DNA of 64,000 nucleotides. Source: Pedobacter jejuensis. GTDB lineage: Bacteria; Bacteroidota; Bacteroidia; Sphingobacteriales; Sphingobacteriaceae. Each line of letters starts with the position of its first letter. Positions within the stretch are counted from its first letter, which is position 1. The notes beneath the pieces were generated by a model. The model made no database searches, was not told the origin of the DNA, and saw nothing but the letters and a program-made list of their open reading frames with translations. Below are positions 36,986 to 46,356 of the stretch, piece by piece. The stretch is from the NCBI RefSeq assembly GCF_003725795.1, contig NZ_RBEE01000044.1, forward strand, positions 203,064 to 267,063, written 5' to 3'. The translations under genes were made by a program, and so were the position numbers.

Positions 36986-37420
36986 TTAATAATTAACCAG
37001 TTTTGTTAAAGGACCTATAGCTTCTTTTAAAATTAATTGTTCTTGTTCTGTGCAAACTTCTGCGATGGCTTTGCTCAACCATTCATCTCGCTCATGCCTA
37101 ACTTGCTGTAACATTTCTTTACCTGTCGGGGAAAGCGAAATGTGAATTTTGCGTTTATCGGTTTCGGATGCGGTTTTAGAAATGAGATTTAATACTGCAA
37201 GATGGTTTAACAACTGCCCCATAGATTGTGGCGTGATTTTCTCCAACAGAGCAAGTTCTGCCGATAGTAGATAATCATGCTGCTCTAATAAAACCAAAAT
37301 CGAGCGCTCCGTTTGTGATAATACGGTATTTGATGGGGAAAGCTTTCGTAGTTTACGATTTAGCCTTGCCAATACTGGCCGAAGTGCTGATGCTAAAGCG
37401 TTGCTTTTTTCTGAACTCAT
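36986..37420 (-). CDS. MarR family transcriptional regulator
   Basis: The 144-aa winged-helix protein has the MarR layout: RLNRKLRKLSPSNTVLSQTERSILVLLEQ, recognition helix LLEKITPQSMGQLLNHLAVLNLI, and a wing SETDKRKIHISLSPTGKEML. MarR proteins sense small phenolic or drug-like ligands and repress adjacent efflux genes. The MFS gene follows 17 bp downstream, so it is the expected target. The start at 37418-37420 gives the standard family opening. Confidence 0.9.
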   Translation of the reverse strand: MSSEKSNALASALRPVLARLNRKLRKLSPSNTVLSQTERSILVLLEQHDYLLSAELALLEKITPQSMGQLLNHLAVLNLISKTASETDKRKIHISLSPTGKEMLQQVRHERDEWLSKAIAEVCTEQEQLILKEAIGPLTKLVNY

Positions 37421-37585
37421 TTTTGTAAGTATAACTTATAAGTTTACCTTACAAATATAATGCAAGTTTGGTTTTGTATTTCAGAAAAAAAATTAATTGA
37501 CATTGAAAAGATTTTGATGGATTTAACAAAAGGAGGAGCTACATGTAAATTTAGATTAGCGGCTATTAACAAACAATCAAATTTC

Positions 37586-37593
37586 TATCTTTG
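37586..37593 (+). promoter_or_regulatory. TAnnTTTG element upstream of plsC
   Basis: TATCTTTG matches the -7 promoter consensus of Bacteroidota, 18 bp before the ATG at 37612. No clear -33 TTTG is visible. Confidence 0.35.
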
Positions 37594-37611
37594 CACAATT
37601 AAATTATACTA

Positions 37612-38349
37612 ATGAGTAAGTTTTTTGGCTACATTTTAAGCCCGGTTTTTTATTTCTTCTTTGGATTAACGCTTTGCATTTTCCACCCTATACAATGGAT
37701 TTGCTTTAAGTTTTTTGGCTACAAAGCCCATAAAATTTCGGTAGATGTACTAAACTTCTTCTTAACCTATTGCCAGATTTTTTTGGTGAACAGCGTAAGT
37801 TTTAAAAACGATTTTGATTTGCCAACCGATAGACCAATTATTTTCGCGTCAAATCATCAAAGCATGTATGATATCCCATCGTTAATCTGGTTTTTACGTA
37901 AGCATCATGCAAAGTTTATTTCGAAGATAGAACTAACTAAGGGCATACCATCGATTTCAATAAATTTAAGACTGGGTGGTGGGGCAAATATTGATAGAAA
38001 GGATAATAAACAGGCTATTTCTGAAATTATTAAACTTGGGCGCAGGATGAAAGATAACAATTGGAGCACTGTAATTTTTCCAGAAGGAACAAGAGCAAAA
38101 GATGGGCAGCTTAAAACATTTCAGTTTGGTGGCGTGGCCACTTTATTAAAAGTTGTGCCAAATGCTTTGGTTGTGCCAGTTGCGATAGAAAATTCGTGGA
38201 AAATTGTTCGTTTTGGAATGTTTCCACTTACAACAGGGCACGGATTGAAATGGACAGTTTTAAAACCAATTGAGCCTGAAGGCAAAGCAGCCGAAGAAAT
38301 TACTTTGCAAATTGAAACAGAAATAAGGAAAGTTTTGGGGCAAAGTTAG
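37612..38349 (+). CDS. plsC: 1-acyl-sn-glycerol-3-phosphate acyltransferase (PlsC family)
   Basis: The 245-aa protein has two N-terminal membrane segments and the acyltransferase blocks NHQSMYD (residues 83-89; H-x4-D), IDRKDNKQA and VIFPEGTRAKDGQLKTFQFG. It should acylate lysophosphatidate in the inner membrane during phospholipid synthesis. Length is typical. A TAnnTTTG promoter element is 18 bp upstream. The 3' end is followed by a tandem repeat array at 38.4 kb. Confidence 0.9.
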   Translation: MSKFFGYILSPVFYFFFGLTLCIFHPIQWICFKFFGYKAHKISVDVLNFFLTYCQIFLVNSVSFKNDFDLPTDRPIIFASNHQSMYDIPSLIWFLRKHHAKFISKIELTKGIPSISINLRLGGGANIDRKDNKQAISEIIKLGRRMKDNNWSTVIFPEGTRAKDGQLKTFQFGGVATLLKVVPNALVVPVAIENSWKIVRFGMFPLTTGHGLKWTVLKPIEPEGKAAEEITLQIETEIRKVLGQS

Positions 38350-38424
38350 TATTTGGATAGAGCTTTTTAGTATCAAGTATCAAGATAGATTTAGAAGTTT
38401 AGGCAAGTTTTATACAATGAAACA

Positions 38425-38750
38425 GACCGAGCGCACAAGTAGCTTTGACAACTTTCTTTCTAAAGTGGTATAAAATTGCAAATGTTGCACTCACAGAACC
38501 AAGCTTTGACAACTTTCCTTCTAAAGTGCTACAAAAGTTGTCAAAGCTAAACGCACCGAACCAAACTTTGACAACTTGCTTTCTAAGGCGCTATAAAATT
38601 GTAAATGCTAAACGCACCGAAACAAACTTTGACAACTTTCTTTATAAAGCGCTATAAAATTGTAAATGCTAAACGCACCGAATCAAGCTTTGACAACTTT
38701 CTTTCTAAAGCGCAATAAAAGTTGTCAAAGCTAAACGCACCGAACCAGTG
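38425..38750. repeat. Tandem array of ~61-bp units with internal inverted repeats
   Basis: The anchor CTTTGACAACTT begins at about 38453, 38504, 38566, 38627 and 38688, giving spacings of 51, 62, 61 and 61 bp. Units contain AGCTTTGACAACTTT and, in two copies, the reverse complement AAAGTTGTCAAAGCT, so a full 15-bp stem can form; other copies carry a degenerate arm (ATTGTAAATGCTAA). CGCACCGAA blocks separate units. It fills the gap between plsC and the CDGSH gene. No reading frame in it looks like a gene. Confidence 0.85.
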
Positions 38751-38762
38751 ATAATTTTATTT

Positions 38763-38987
38763 TTAAACTTTCTTTGGAGGAAGATCAAAAGCTATTGCCT
38801 CATGTTCGAAATGTCCATTATGGGCACCATCGCAAAATGGTTTGTTTTTAGATAATCCGCATCTGCAAATTGATAAAACAGTTCTGCCTTGTAAGCCATA
38901 TTCATTTCCGTTTCTATCTACGATTTCGAAATCGCCTTCTATTTTAACCGAACCGTTATTGTTTATTGTAAGTTTTGTTTTAGACAT
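38763..38987 (-). CDS. CDGSH-type iron-sulfur domain protein
   Basis: The 74-aa protein ends with the signature CRCGLSKNKPFCDGAHN, which supplies three Cys and one His to a 2Fe-2S cluster (C-x-C-x2-S-x3-P-x-C-D-G-x-H). The N-terminus is a short beta segment (TKLTINNNGSVKIEGDFEIV). Such small mitoNEET-like proteins bind a redox-active, acid-labile cluster. Function in bacteria is uncertain. The tandem 61-bp array lies just after its stop codon. Confidence 0.9.
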   Translation of the reverse strand: MSKTKLTINNNGSVKIEGDFEIVDRNGNEYGLQGRTVLSICRCGLSKNKPFCDGAHNGHFEHEAIAFDLPPKKV

Positions 38988-39089
38988 ACCACAAACTTAT
39001 AACAATAGAATTTAGTTACACATTTTCGTTTTAATTTAGAAACATTCTGTGTTTTGCTTATCAAAGAACCTGGCAGCGTGGAATAATTA

Positions 39090-39140
39090 AAGGTCATCAT
39101 GCGCCTGTATTGGTATTTCCAATTGAAACATGATGACCTT
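39090..39140 (-). terminator. Long-stem hairpin after the metalloprotease gene
   Basis: AAGGTCATCATG and CATGATGACCTT form a perfect 12-bp stem around a 27-nt loop, about 30 bp after the stop codon at 39169. The T-run is weak, so it may be a terminator or an RNA stabilising structure. Confidence 0.55.
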
Positions 39141-39168
39141 AAATAAATTATTGACTACTTATTTTTTC

Positions 39169-41679
39169 TTACTCCCAATCATCTATAAAATCCATTCCAC
39201 CCATACCTATTGGTGCACCTGGAGGCATAACTTGTGCAGGTTCAGGTTGAAATTTTGATGGAGATTCTTCAAATTCTTTTATTTGAGATAATGCATATAA
39301 AATGTTTGCTTTTTGTTTTGGAGCTGCATTGGCCAACTTTCCATTCATCCACGATTTTAATTCTGAAATCTCCAATAAAGCTTCGCCCCTAACATTTTCT
39401 CCAGCACGAGAATTTGCTGCCAATTGCAGTAAGTATTTTAACGTAAGATTGTTTACCATTACCTGCAATTGCCCTTTATACCCAGGTACAGGTTCTGCTT
39501 TCCATGTTTTAGCAATTAATTTTTCAACTACAGCAATTAATCCTGGCTGCTCAGAATCACGAGAATTATATTCTACCAATCGCGAAGCACGCTCAGGATT
39601 TAGTAAAGAAGAAATGGTTTCATTTGCAGCAGCTTCGGCAGTTGCAATTGGGTCGAAAGTTGGTCCGGTGTAACCACTAAATGTTTCTGCCGAAGCAGGA
39701 TAACCTGAAGGGCGAGGTGGTATTTTTTGAATTAAACTTTCGGGTAAAGCCAAAGCTTCAGGACTAACCGTTGCCATCAAAGCATCGAACGCAGCCCATT
39801 GCTGTGCAGGTTCTACCATTTTTGTTGGTTTCTGACCATCATTTTTTACGGCATGAGTGAAATACAGTCCGCCAATATTTTTTGCAACAGCTTCAATTTC
39901 ATAACGATGCAATAAATAAATAGGCACCAACACTTCTTCCAAAGTTGCCATTGGTGCATCTTTTACAATTGCTTTTTCCGAAAAATTATCCAAAACCATT
40001 CTACGGATTTTCATCAATCGATTAAGCTCTGTAATTGTGTTTTCGTCATCTTCCCATTGGTTTGCATTTGGATGTGTATATCCACCAATATCAGGAATGT
40101 ATTGAAAACCCTCCTTTAAGGTTTCATTCATTATTTTATCCAGTTCAGCATTTTCATCGGCACCTTTTGGAAAATCACTATAACCCCACATAATCGCTCT
40201 TTTATCCCAGCTACCAATACCCTTTGCATAAGCATCAGATAAATCAATACTACCATCTGCTTTCTGTTTTATCCGTGGGAAAGGGTAATCCATTACAGAT
40301 GTTCTTTCTTTCGGACTTGCCGCAAAATTATGGTTTAAGCCAAGTGTGTGACCAATTTCGTGGGCTGACAATTGTCTGATTCTGGAAATCGCCATTTCTT
40401 CCATCACCTTACTAACCGGTTTTCCATCGGTATATGGCTGCAATAAACCTTCGGCTATTAAATAATCTTGGCGATGGCGATCTGAACCCAAAGTTACCAC
40501 ACCTTTTATGATTTCTCCTGTTCTTGGGTCGCTGTATGATGAGCCATAAGAAAATGCTCGTGGACTTCCGGCGCGGGTAATCCAGTTCACAACATTATAA
40601 CGGATGTCCATCGGGTCGGCACCTTCAGGCAATTCTTTTACCTGAAAAGCATTTTTGTAACCCGCAGCTTCAAAAGCCTCATTCCAAAAAGTGCCTCCTT
40701 CAATTAAAGCTTTCTTTATCGGCGCAGGTGCACCTCTATCAATGTAATAAACGATTGGCTCAACAGCTTCGCTCACTTTAGCATTTGGATCCTTTTTCTC
40801 TAACCGATGTCTGCGAGTAAAACGCTTAACCAAAGGTTCAGACATTGGCGCAGAAAAATCGGTATAACTAAACAATTGATAACTTGATCGTGGGTCGAAT
40901 TTGCGTTGTTTGAAATTATCATCAGGCAGTTCTACAAAAGATTGGTGCATTCTAATTGTAACCGCATTCGCATCCGGAGCAATGTTTCCTCGTCCGCTTG
41001 GCGCACCGCCTGCAAAAGTCAGCATTGCCTCAAATTCAGTGTTTTTAGGGAAGTTTTTGGTATTTGGCAAATATACCGCTGATCGAGTTTCATCTACCCG
41101 ATACGTTGCGCCGCCAGTTGCAGCACCTCTGCCACCAGCACCACCCGATGATGCTGGGGCACCGATTGTTGCGCCTATATTTTGGCTATCACGAATAATG
41201 AAAGGTGTTAAGTCGATTAAAGCTCTATCGCCCTCAAGCGCAACCGGAGCAAAACCCCAGATTATAGATTTTGCAAAAGAACCTTCAACAGTTTTAATTT
41301 CATCGGCATTACCATTTCCTGCACGATATGCCAGGTTTGGTTCTAAAAGGAAAACTTTCGGACCTACCTTTATAAATCTGGCAACATTTGCAGAAGCGCC
41401 ACCACGTTCCGCATTTCTGCCTGCACCATCTGTAAGCGAATTGAAATACAGAAAATCTTTATCAAACTGAGCAATTTCTAAAAAGACTTTGCCAGTCTTT
41501 TCATCATAATAGAAAGTAAAATAACCTTCTTGTTTTTTAAAGTCTTTGGTAAAATCGGAAATACTTGTAGCCGGAGCGGCAGATTGCGTTCGTGCAACTG
41601 GAGGATTTGTTTGTGCAAGCAATGGCGGGCAAGCAAATAGAGGCACAAGAACGACTAAAGCGTAAAATTTTTTATTCAT
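39169..41679 (-). CDS. Large exported zinc-dependent metalloprotease (DUF5117/DUF4953-like)
   Basis: Started at the ATG 41677-41679 (MNKKFYALVVLVPLF), which gives a signal peptide; a longer reading would lack one. The 836-aa protein has the zinc motif HEIGHTLGLNHNFAAS near residue 410 and the N-terminal DFTKDFKKQEGYFTFYYDEKTGKVFLEI block typical of Bacteroidota DUF5117 proteins. It should degrade or process proteins outside the cytoplasm. Several Gly/Ala-rich stretches and a Pro-rich tail are present. A hairpin follows the gene. The precise substrate is unknown. Confidence 0.88.
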   Translation of the reverse strand: MNKKFYALVVLVPLFACPPLLAQTNPPVARTQSAAPATSISDFTKDFKKQEGYFTFYYDEKTGKVFLEIAQFDKDFLYFNSLTDGAGRNAERGGASANVARFIKVGPKVFLLEPNLAYRAGNGNADEIKTVEGSFAKSIIWGFAPVALEGDRALIDLTPFIIRDSQNIGATIGAPASSGGAGGRGAATGGATYRVDETRSAVYLPNTKNFPKNTEFEAMLTFAGGAPSGRGNIAPDANAVTIRMHQSFVELPDDNFKQRKFDPRSSYQLFSYTDFSAPMSEPLVKRFTRRHRLEKKDPNAKVSEAVEPIVYYIDRGAPAPIKKALIEGGTFWNEAFEAAGYKNAFQVKELPEGADPMDIRYNVVNWITRAGSPRAFSYGSSYSDPRTGEIIKGVVTLGSDRHRQDYLIAEGLLQPYTDGKPVSKVMEEMAISRIRQLSAHEIGHTLGLNHNFAASPKERTSVMDYPFPRIKQKADGSIDLSDAYAKGIGSWDKRAIMWGYSDFPKGADENAELDKIMNETLKEGFQYIPDIGGYTHPNANQWEDDENTITELNRLMKIRRMVLDNFSEKAIVKDAPMATLEEVLVPIYLLHRYEIEAVAKNIGGLYFTHAVKNDGQKPTKMVEPAQQWAAFDALMATVSPEALALPESLIQKIPPRPSGYPASAETFSGYTGPTFDPIATAEAAANETISSLLNPERASRLVEYNSRDSEQPGLIAVVEKLIAKTWKAEPVPGYKGQLQVMVNNLTLKYLLQLAANSRAGENVRGEALLEISELKSWMNGKLANAAPKQKANILYALSQIKEFEESPSKFQPEPAQVMPPGAPIGMGGMDFIDDWE

Positions 41680-41887
41680 AAGGATATTTTGGTTTGGTTT
41701 AAAGAAGGGCAAACAATGCGTTACATTGCTGTTGCTTAACAAATATAATTTTAAACCATGATTAACAATAACTTAGCAGCGTAACTTTTTAATGGCGAAG
41801 AGAATTATTTTAACAATTCATTTTAAGAACTTCGTAGCGTATTGATAGGTTATCTCGTTTAAGCTAGAAAAATCTAAATAACTAAAT

Positions 41888-42460
41888 ATGCGTTATCTCC
41901 CATTATTATTTTTAATCGCAACCTTTTTTGGCTGCTCTAAGCAATCAGAAAATGGAAAAGTTGTAGAGTTGTATGTAGATCATTATGCGCAGGCAGGCAA
42001 ACAAATGATTTATACTTTGCCAGAAAAAAGTCCTATTGATACATATTTAGAAGGATTTAACGACCGTGAATTAGGTTTTACTTATAAGGTTAGGGCGCAA
42101 ATTTATAAACCTGAAGTAGCACCACAAGACGGACCAGATAGATGGTATGTATTTGTAAAAGTGATTAGCAAAGAGATTTATACAGGAACCGTGCCATTTG
42201 AAATCTCATTAAAAACAAGCAGTATTTTCGCTACAACGCTGGCAATTCGAATACAAAACCAGGTTTTTTATTATGGCGACTACATCTTACGACCAGAAAA
42301 TGATATGGTAAAAAAACAACTAGAAGAAGTTATTGCATTACGATCTAAACTAGCTACTGATTCTAAATACGCTGCAACAGTTTTAATTAGCGCAACGGTT
42401 CAACACGACCCAAACAATAGAAGCAACGGATATTTGGTAAAATCTGTTAAAATTCAATAG
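41888..42460 (+). CDS. Hypothetical lipoprotein
   Basis: The 190-aa product begins MRYLPLLFLIATFFGC, a signal peptide with lipobox ending in Cys16, then SKQSENGK. The mature part is a mixed alpha/beta domain with no family I recognise (KVVELYVDHYAQAGKQMIYTL opening, YFVKVISKEIYTG middle). Outer-membrane lipoproteins of unknown function are frequent in this group. It is isolated from neighbours; a 65-bp gap separates it from the short membrane gene downstream. Confidence 0.65.
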   Translation: MRYLPLLFLIATFFGCSKQSENGKVVELYVDHYAQAGKQMIYTLPEKSPIDTYLEGFNDRELGFTYKVRAQIYKPEVAPQDGPDRWYVFVKVISKEIYTGTVPFEISLKTSSIFATTLAIRIQNQVFYYGDYILRPENDMVKKQLEEVIALRSKLATDSKYAATVLISATVQHDPNNRSNGYLVKSVKIQ

Positions 42461-42524
42461 TTAGAAATTTATTCGTTGTAACAATACCCTCAATTTAATA
42501 TCTTAGATTAAAATTGAACATGTT

Positions 42525-42671
42525 ATGTTAGAATTAGCATTGGAATTCTTATTCGGAGTAACTTCAGTAGCTGGAGGCAAAAGAAATAAGTTGACTCCAA
42601 GACCAAATTTTACTGCATTTCTAATTGTCTGGTGTGTTGCGGTGTTATCCATCACATTGATTTTTGGATAG
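42525..42671 (+). CDS. Small membrane protein (48 aa)
   Basis: An ATG at 42525 opens a 48-codon frame: MLELALEFLFGVTSVAGGKR, a short basic loop, and a C-terminal transmembrane helix FLIVWCVAVLSITLIFG, then TAG. The clean hydrophobic helix and a plausible spacing after the lipoprotein gene argue for a real gene, but there is no known family. The overlapping minus-strand frame is Asn-rich and looks spurious. Confidence 0.45.
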   Translation: MLELALEFLFGVTSVAGGKRNKLTPRPNFTAFLIVWCVAVLSITLIFG

Positions 42672-42732
42672 CGCACAAAATATAAATCTTTACAGCAAAG
42701 CAATTGATAGCCGATATTAGTTTCGCAGCTAG

Positions 42733-43635
42733 CTAATCGTATGTCAATTCAGCTTTGTGTTTGGTGATAAAATCAATCCATTTTACAGGTTTTTTTCCTG
42801 TAATTTGATGGAAGTTATCAAAAGTTTCATCGGCTCCAGGAATTGTTCCGGCTGCATATCGTTTCCAATGATCGTAAACGCAGTTCATATATGCCATTTC
42901 TGCTCCCGCATCTTTCATCGATTGTAAAAAAACTTCTGGCGAAAGCGCTTCATATTTAAAAGGCTTACCGATAATGGTAGTCATTAAGCCTGCAATTTCA
43001 GCAAATGTTTTTGCATCGTAACCTAGTCTATATGTTTTATTTAAATGTAACTCTGGATTTGCAAGTGCTAAAGATGCTACCAAAGCAACATCATCTACAT
43101 CTACCCAACTCAACCTTGCTCCTTCTACATAAGCATTGATTATACCATTTTTAATCGCCTTTTCTCCGCCATAGCTCAATAGGTTTTGCATAAAAGTTTC
43201 AGGGCGTAGATGCGTATAAGAAAATCCTGACCACTCTATGTAACGTTCGATAAGTTGGTGCCATGCCCAATGTGCCACAGTGGTATCATCTCCGCCACAG
43301 GCACCTAAATGAACTACGTGTTTAACGCCAGCTTTTTTTGCATTATCAAGCAGGCTCTTGCTTTGTTTAAGCATATCAACCGTGTAGCCCGTAATTATAA
43401 AAACCCTGTCAATTCCTTCAAATACAGATTGATGCGTTCGTTCATCATCAAAATCGAGGATAACAGTTTCTATCCCTTTATCGGCAAAAGGAATTGCCTT
43501 CGCATGACTACGAACCGCCGCAACGAGTTGTACTTCTTTGTTATTTATTAAAAAATCTATCGTTTTGCTCCCTACTTGTCCGGTGGCACCAGTAATAAGA
43601 ATCTTTGGAAGTTTTTTATCAGACATAAAATTCAT
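42733..43635 (-). CDS. NmrA/SDR-type NAD(P)-binding protein
   Basis: The protein opens with KILITGATGQVGSKTIDFLI, the Rossmann dinucleotide motif of the NmrA-like atypical SDR group, then HVVHLGACGGDD and RPETFMQNLLSYG. There is no catalytic YxxxK, consistent with regulators or quinone reductases such as QorB-like proteins. A second Met at 43626 (MSDKKLPK) may be the real start. Divergent Crp-like regulator lies 71 bp upstream, which may control it. Confidence 0.82.
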   Translation of the reverse strand: MNFMSDKKLPKILITGATGQVGSKTIDFLINNKEVQLVAAVRSHAKAIPFADKGIETVILDFDDERTHQSVFEGIDRVFIITGYTVDMLKQSKSLLDNAKKAGVKHVVHLGACGGDDTTVAHWAWHQLIERYIEWSGFSYTHLRPETFMQNLLSYGGEKAIKNGIINAYVEGARLSWVDVDDVALVASLALANPELHLNKTYRLGYDAKTFAEIAGLMTTIIGKPFKYEALSPEVFLQSMKDAGAEMAYMNCVYDHWKRYAAGTIPGADETFDNFHQITGKKPVKWIDFITKHKAELTYD

Positions 43636-43705
43636 TTTTTGATTTGCAACCTCAAAGGTAAGGCTACCAAAACTGTAGAAAGTTGATCTGTATCATGAAA
43701 TAACC

Positions 43706-44287
43706 TTATTTCCGTAAAGCAATATTTTTACGGACGCGGCTTAATGTTTCAGGAGCGAGGCCAAGGTAAGAGGCGATTAAATTTTGTGGCAACCTTTGAA
43801 TGATTTCTGGATTGGATTCGGCCAATTGAAGATATTTTTCTTCTGCTGTAAAGGTATTAGAACTTACCAATCTTCGTTCTTTGGTTACAATACTATTCTG
43901 AAAAAGAATGCGGAAATAACGGTCCATTATAGGCACTTCCAAAGTCATTGCCTCAAAGTCTGCTTGAGAAATCATAAGCAGCTCAGAATCTTCAATTGCA
44001 TCAATGCTTTGCGTTGCCGCCTCACCTGTCAAAAAACTTTGAATATCTGAAGTCCACCAACCTTCCCATGCAAACATGGTAACATGCTGAATTCCGTTTT
44101 CATCAAGATGGTAAGAACGAAGTAAACCCTTTTCTACAAAACTCATATACTTACAAACATAGCCTTGATGCAGCAAATGTTGCTTTTTAGATAATTTTTT
44201 AGAGATGAAGAAAGCTTTGATTGTTGTCTTTTCTGCTTCGCTTAGTGACACCTTTTTTAAAACATGAGAAAAAAAGACTTCGAACAT
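43706..44287 (-). CDS. Crp/Fnr family transcriptional regulator
   Basis: Started at MFEVFFSHVLKKVSLSEAE (ATG 44285-44287). The cyclic-nucleotide-binding-like domain (LHQGYVCKYMSFVEKGLLRSYHLDENG) is followed by a C-terminal HTH (RLPQNLIASYLGLAPETLSRVRKNIAL). The length of 193 aa fits Bacteroidota regulators of this class, which often lack the Fe-S cysteines of Fnr, as here. Neighbouring NmrA-like dehydrogenase is a plausible target. Confidence 0.88.
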   Translation of the reverse strand: MFEVFFSHVLKKVSLSEAEKTTIKAFFISKKLSKKQHLLHQGYVCKYMSFVEKGLLRSYHLDENGIQHVTMFAWEGWWTSDIQSFLTGEAATQSIDAIEDSELLMISQADFEAMTLEVPIMDRYFRILFQNSIVTKERRLVSSNTFTAEEKYLQLAESNPEIIQRLPQNLIASYLGLAPETLSRVRKNIALRK

Positions 44288-44424
44288 TGGGATGAGATTT
44301 CTAAGCACTAATAAATGATGAACAAATATATTCTTTTTTAACGCTGATTTTAAGTTTCAGTATGGTAGCATTTCTATGTTTTGCGCTATAATTACCTACC
44401 TTTAAATTAAAAAAAGAAGATACA

Positions 44425-44946
44425 ATGGAGCAAAAATTAGAGGTTTGGCAACGAGGACCACTACCCGAATTCATAGCAGTTTTGCAACCAATAGCTCACG
44501 CCCTATTACAAGCAAGAGAAGAGGTAAATGAGTACATGCACAATTTCCCTAAAGATTTACTATGGGTACGCCCGGCAAATATGGCTTCTGCAGGTTTTCA
44601 TTTGCAGCATTTAAGCGGTGTTTTAGATAGGGTTTTTACTTACGCAAGAGCAGAAAAACTAACAGAATATCAGTTTGAACAATTAGCCGAAGAAGGTAAA
44701 AACTCTCTAAATGGTTATGAAGTTGACCACTTGGTTAACCGCTTCAATAAACAGGTTGATGTGGCACTAAAACAATTAAAAATTACTGATGAACATGCAT
44801 TAGCCGATTTTAGAGGCGTTGGCCGAGCTGGTTTGCCTTCTACCGTAATTGGTTTGCTTTTTCACGCAACAGAACATACTATGCGCCATGTTGGGCAGTT
44901 GATGGTTACTGCGGCCATAGTAAAAGCGCAAAATTATGGTATGTAG
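44425..44946 (+). CDS. DinB family protein
   Basis: The 173-aa protein matches the DinB/YfiT four-helix bundle with metal-ligand histidines in HLQHLSGVLDRVFTYAR and HATEHTMRHVGQLMVT. The family includes metal-dependent thiol transferases and DNA-damage induced proteins of unclear function. The start ATG at 44425 follows an A-rich leader. A strong terminator lies at 45027-45058. Confidence 0.85.
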   Translation: MEQKLEVWQRGPLPEFIAVLQPIAHALLQAREEVNEYMHNFPKDLLWVRPANMASAGFHLQHLSGVLDRVFTYARAEKLTEYQFEQLAEEGKNSLNGYEVDHLVNRFNKQVDVALKQLKITDEHALADFRGVGRAGLPSTVIGLLFHATEHTMRHVGQLMVTAAIVKAQNYGM

Positions 44947-45026
44947 TTAATGTTTTAGCTTAAAGAAACAACCAAGTTTACTCAAATCATCTTTAAATGA
45001 GAGAAGTTACCCACGAATTAAAACAA

Positions 45027-45058
45027 AAAAAACCTGTAAATTTTACAGGTTTTTTTTT
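45027..45058 (+). terminator. Terminator after the DinB gene
   Basis: AAACCTGTAAA and TTTACAGGTTT form an 11-bp stem followed by a run of T on the plus strand. Clear intrinsic terminator, also usable in reverse. Confidence 0.9.
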
Positions 45059-45809
45059 GCAATTGATTAATTATTGGAGTAGCCCGCAGGGGAATAATTA
45101 CTTTATTATAACCCATTGGTTTTCAATTTCTTTAAATGATTTTATTAACCTACACACCGAATTACTCACCATGTTTTTGATTGAGAAATTACTCCGAATC
45201 TTACATTCTAAGGTACGATTTAGATTGAATAAATCAAACCAATTTGTAGAGATAACGGAGGGTAAAGATCAACATTTACTTAGACCTTTTACTTGACATC
45301 ATCGATGAGCAATTCCTATTAAAAAATTAGGACGCTCAGTAATGGAGTTTAGAAATAGTAAATTCCACATGATGTTCCAAAAGACTGCCTCGCTATTATT
45401 AATTGGCTAAATAAATGTCGATTGACCCCGCCTTACTAAAAATGATTCTTTCATAAACCCTACAAACTAATGAGGTTACAAATAATCAAGAATTGGTGTA
45501 ATTGGGTTAATCTTAACTGGTTCAGCCAATTTAAAGATAATGGATTCCACCTGGAAATGGAGAAAACATTTTAGCTGACCCAGTACCTCCAAACCTATGA
45601 CGCAAGATAATTAATGATTTAATTCAAATTTTAATTTACGGTTTGACCGGGTTCAACTGTAATGGTTTACCATTCTTTAAGAAGCATTATTATTGGAGGT
45701 ATGGAGTCATGTCATTGTGATTTATACTTACAATACGGTGAAGAACCAGCCAGGTGTTTTATGCGTAATTAAATTACCTAAGCCGCTTATAAAATATTCC
45801 ACCGGCTTT
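45059..45809. other. Gene-poor stretch before the msr cluster
   Basis: No convincing gene in either strand. Codon-like structure is absent and frames are short. This 750-bp gap marks a likely transition from ordinary chromosome to the accessory region on its right. No tRNA or integration repeat was recognised. Confidence 0.5.
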
Positions 45810-45839
45810 TGTAAGGATTTAAATTGTCTAACGACTAAT
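45810..45839 (+). promoter_or_regulatory. ECF-type promoter of msrB-msrA
   Basis: TGTAAGGA (45810-45817), 13 nt, then ACGACTAAT (45831-45839). The same motif occurs at 49352-49381 (minus), 49398-49425 and 50327-50356 ahead of the other transcription units of this cluster. The -10-like block ends 6 bp before the msrB ATG, so the leader would be very short. Confidence 0.75.
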
Positions 45840-45845
45840 TAAGAT

Positions 45846-46346
45846 ATGAGAAATTTAAGATTATTAAGCATACTATTTCTGGGGCTAGCATTAAATGCAT
45901 GCGGTCAGAATAAACCCGCCGATAAAGGAACATTGTCTCGAGATATTAAAAAATATCCACAGGCAAAAACAGCGGCTTACTGGAAGCAGGTGCTCTCTGC
46001 GCAGGCTTACGATATCATGGTGAATAAGGGAACGGAAACGCCATACAAAAACCCGTTTTGGAATAATCACAAAAAAGGAATTTATGTTAGTGCCGCAACT
46101 GGAAAACCACTATTTAGCTCAGATACTAAATTTGAATCAGGTACCGGCTGGCCTAGTTTTTTTAAACCGATTGATGCCAAAGCAATTAAAATCGTCCGCG
46201 ATATTTCTAGCGGCATGGTTAGAGATGAAGTTGTAGAGGCAAGCACAGGCCTCCATCTGGGGCATGTATTTGATGATGGGCCAGAACCCACCGGGCAGCG
46301 TTACTGCATGAATTCTTATGCACTGAAATTTATTCCATCCAAATAA
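45846..46346 (+). CDS. msrB: Methionine-R-sulfoxide reductase, lipoprotein
   Basis: The 166-aa protein starts MRNLRLLSILFLGLALNACG, a lipoprotein signal with Cys19. It then has the MsrB core: GTGWPSFFKPI, DEVVEASTGLHLGHVFDDGPEP and the catalytic-Cys motif GQRYCMNSYALKF. The CxxC zinc pairs of classical MsrB are missing. It reduces methionine-R-sulfoxide in proteins, here in the envelope. It is the first gene of the msrBA unit, 10 bp before msrA, behind an ECF-type promoter shared with the sigma-factor cluster. Confidence 0.92.
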   Translation: MRNLRLLSILFLGLALNACGQNKPADKGTLSRDIKKYPQAKTAAYWKQVLSAQAYDIMVNKGTETPYKNPFWNNHKKGIYVSAATGKPLFSSDTKFESGTGWPSFFKPIDAKAIKIVRDISSGMVRDEVVEASTGLHLGHVFDDGPEPTGQRYCMNSYALKFIPSK

Positions 46347-46356
46347 TTTGATAATC

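Noticed and set aside
38425..38750. CRISPR array
   Set aside because: Spacing is uneven (51, 62, 61, 61), the sequence between repeats is itself repeated rather than unique, and no cas gene is near.
40901..41470. 189-codon plus-strand frame
   Set aside because: Lies wholly inside the DUF5117 protease gene on the other strand; Ala/Pro-rich composition is typical of an antisense shadow.
44997..45296. 99-codon plus-strand frame after the DinB gene
   Set aside because: It runs through the terminator hairpin and has no recognised domain.
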